From an uncultured Collinsella sp. (lineage in GTDB: Bacteria; Actinomycetota; Coriobacteriia; Coriobacteriales; Coriobacteriaceae), in NCBI GenBank assembly GCA_958418185.1, contig CATZEP010000088.1, forward strand, positions 1 to 5,919: a DNA stretch of 5,919 bases. Direction: 5' to 3'. Numbering within the stretch: position 1 is the stretch's first letter; each line of letters opens with the position of its first letter. The translations under genes and the position numbers were made by a program. Shown here piece after piece: positions 5,025-5,919 of the stretch. The notes beneath the pieces were generated by a model. The model worked only from the letters and a program-made list of their open reading frames with translations. It did no database searches and was not told the origin of the DNA.

Positions 5025-5919
5025 ATGAGTATCAAGCGTTTGGCACTTTGCCGCAGCCAGGGCCGCCTGTTTGCGTTGCTTCGTTTTGTCGGTCAGGATA
5101 TTGCGGGACTTATTGAGCGGGAAGGTCCCCAGACTTTTGCTCATGCGACGACCAATGGCGCTTGCGTGCCGTCTTTGACGCTGCCGGTCGATCATGGCCG
5201 CGTGCTTGCGCTTTGTCCCTCCGTTGCCGATTATGAGCGCGAACTCGCTGTCTTGGTGCTTCCGTTTATGGACGGCTCTGCAATTGATGTCTCATTTGCG
5301 TCCGGCGACAAAAGGCTGGGCTCAATTCGCCTTGATAGTCGTATTGCCAAGTTGGAATCTAAGATTAACTACAAAGCAAAGCCTGCGATGTGCGCGATCG
5401 TTCGCGATGCGCAGCGCGGCGAGTGCTGCGGTCGCTACGAGATCGATGCCGTTCGTTATTTACCGGCAGATGAGGGCGTCGTCTGGCGCTATGAGGTCAA
5501 GTGGGCGGGAGATCCCCAGTGCGTCCCTGAGCTCCAGATCTTCGATACGCACATGAATGCGATCGATGCCACGGTGCATGTGTTTGAGTCGCAGGTCGAT
5601 GTTCCCCAGCAGAACGGATGTCGCGTCAATAAAACGTATCTGAGCGTTGAGATGCCTCAGGATATACGCGATTTTGTCGTGATTGCGGCTGATCCCACGG
5701 GCCAAATCCAGAGTGGATTTTGTGCCATGGATGGTCGTTTGTACAACGGCATGGTCGACGACAGTTGGAACCGCATGAAGGATGCGCGCGCGGATGATGC
5801 GGCCTATCGACGTTGGTTTGAGCAATATCGCGCAAAGCCGGGTGATTTGGCGTGCCAGCGTGTCGCTTCGGCGGCATTTGCCTATAGGCCGCTCGTGAGC
5901 ATTGTAGTGCCGTGCTATA
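5025..5919 (+). CDS. Large GT2 glycosyltransferase with long N-terminal extension, partial (first 298 residues)
   Basis: An ATG directly after the TAG of the previous gene opens a frame with no stop up to the window end, so the 3' part is missing. About 285 residues come before the first GT2 strand, PLVSIVVPCY, which occupies the last visible residues. Just ahead of it is a YRRWFEQYRAKPGDL segment at 261-275. A linker of the YxxWxxxY type directly before (R)PLxSIVVPxYN is typical of large GT2 proteins that carry an N-terminal module followed by one or more GT-A domains. The region at about 50-250 reads as beta-rich (alternating short hydrophobic stretches such as VLALCPS, FVVIAADPTG), has scattered cysteines, and belongs to no family I can name. 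GAGAAG at 5014-5019 is a weak ribosome binding site, so coupling to the upstream gene is likely. Unlike the first two rightward genes it uses TCA and TTA codons. Role inferred: chain extension of the same glycan. Confidence 0.85.
   Translation, partial: MSIKRLALCRSQGRLFALLRFVGQDIAGLIEREGPQTFAHATTNGACVPSLTLPVDHGRVLALCPSVADYERELAVLVLPFMDGSAIDVSFASGDKRLGSIRLDSRIAKLESKINYKAKPAMCAIVRDAQRGECCGRYEIDAVRYLPADEGVVWRYEVKWAGDPQCVPELQIFDTHMNAIDATVHVFESQVDVPQQNGCRVNKTYLSVEMPQDIRDFVVIAADPTGQIQSGFCAMDGRLYNGMVDDSWNRMKDARADDAAYRRWFEQYRAKPGDLACQRVASAAFAYRPLVSIVVPCY

Noticed and set aside
4545..5195. A 216-codon minus-strand ORF
   Set aside because: The complement of the end of the second type B gene and the start of the large GT2 gene; no domain, and it runs against two supported genes.
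5194..5556. A 120-codon plus-strand ORF near the right end
   Set aside because: It lies in another frame inside the large partial GT2 gene, whose frame is open from 5025 to the window end and reaches a clear GT2 motif.
1..5919. CRISPR array, tRNA, rRNA or insertion sequence
   Set aside because: No regularly spaced repeats, cloverleaf-like segments, rRNA-like sequence or transposase motifs were seen on either strand.

Overview
The window is GC-rich with genes close-packed on both strands. It holds a cell-surface polysaccharide or glycan assembly locus made almost entirely of family 2 glycosyltransferases (GT2, GT-A fold). Base composition, strong AGGAG-type ribosome binding sites, frequent TTG starts and the style of the glycosyltransferases fit a high-GC Gram-positive, probably a gut Coriobacteriia member such as Collinsella. 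That placement is inference: no taxonomic marker gene is present.

Layout. Positions 1-288 (minus strand) carry the first 96 codons of a GT2 enzyme resembling actinobacterial galactofuranosyltransferase GlfT1; the rest lies beyond the left edge. Positions 289-600 form a divergent intergenic region. It has a TATAAT box facing left, a perfect 12-base GC palindrome next to it, and a possible 61-codon leader ORF in frame with the leftward gene. Five genes then run rightward to the window end: 601-1704, 1711-2751, 2826-3944, 3957-5024 (or from 3951) and 5025 to beyond 5919. All five encode, or begin to encode, GT2 enzymes. The last is a large protein whose N-terminal ~285 residues precede a GT2 domain that is cut off by the window edge.

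The first four rightward genes alternate in type as A-B-A'-B'. Type A (601-1704 and 2826-3944) starts with TTG and has the motifs NDGSTD, SGYGDSMNRGLEMARG, LESDD and a QD pair. Type B (1711-2751 and 3957-5024) has NDGS(V/P)D, a classical DxDD motif and a GED motif. The A copies are about 89% identical over the ~90-residue nucleotide-binding part and far less alike afterwards. The B copies are clearly homologous but more diverged. This looks like old duplication of a two-enzyme module, with acceptor-side divergence in the A pair.

Working together, these cytoplasmic or membrane-peripheral enzymes would add successive sugars to a lipid-linked surface glycan. The distal enzyme and the divergent GlfT1-like enzyme would add further residues. 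No flippase, polymerase, priming transferase or nucleotide-sugar enzyme is visible, so the sugar and acceptor of each enzyme cannot be assigned from this window.
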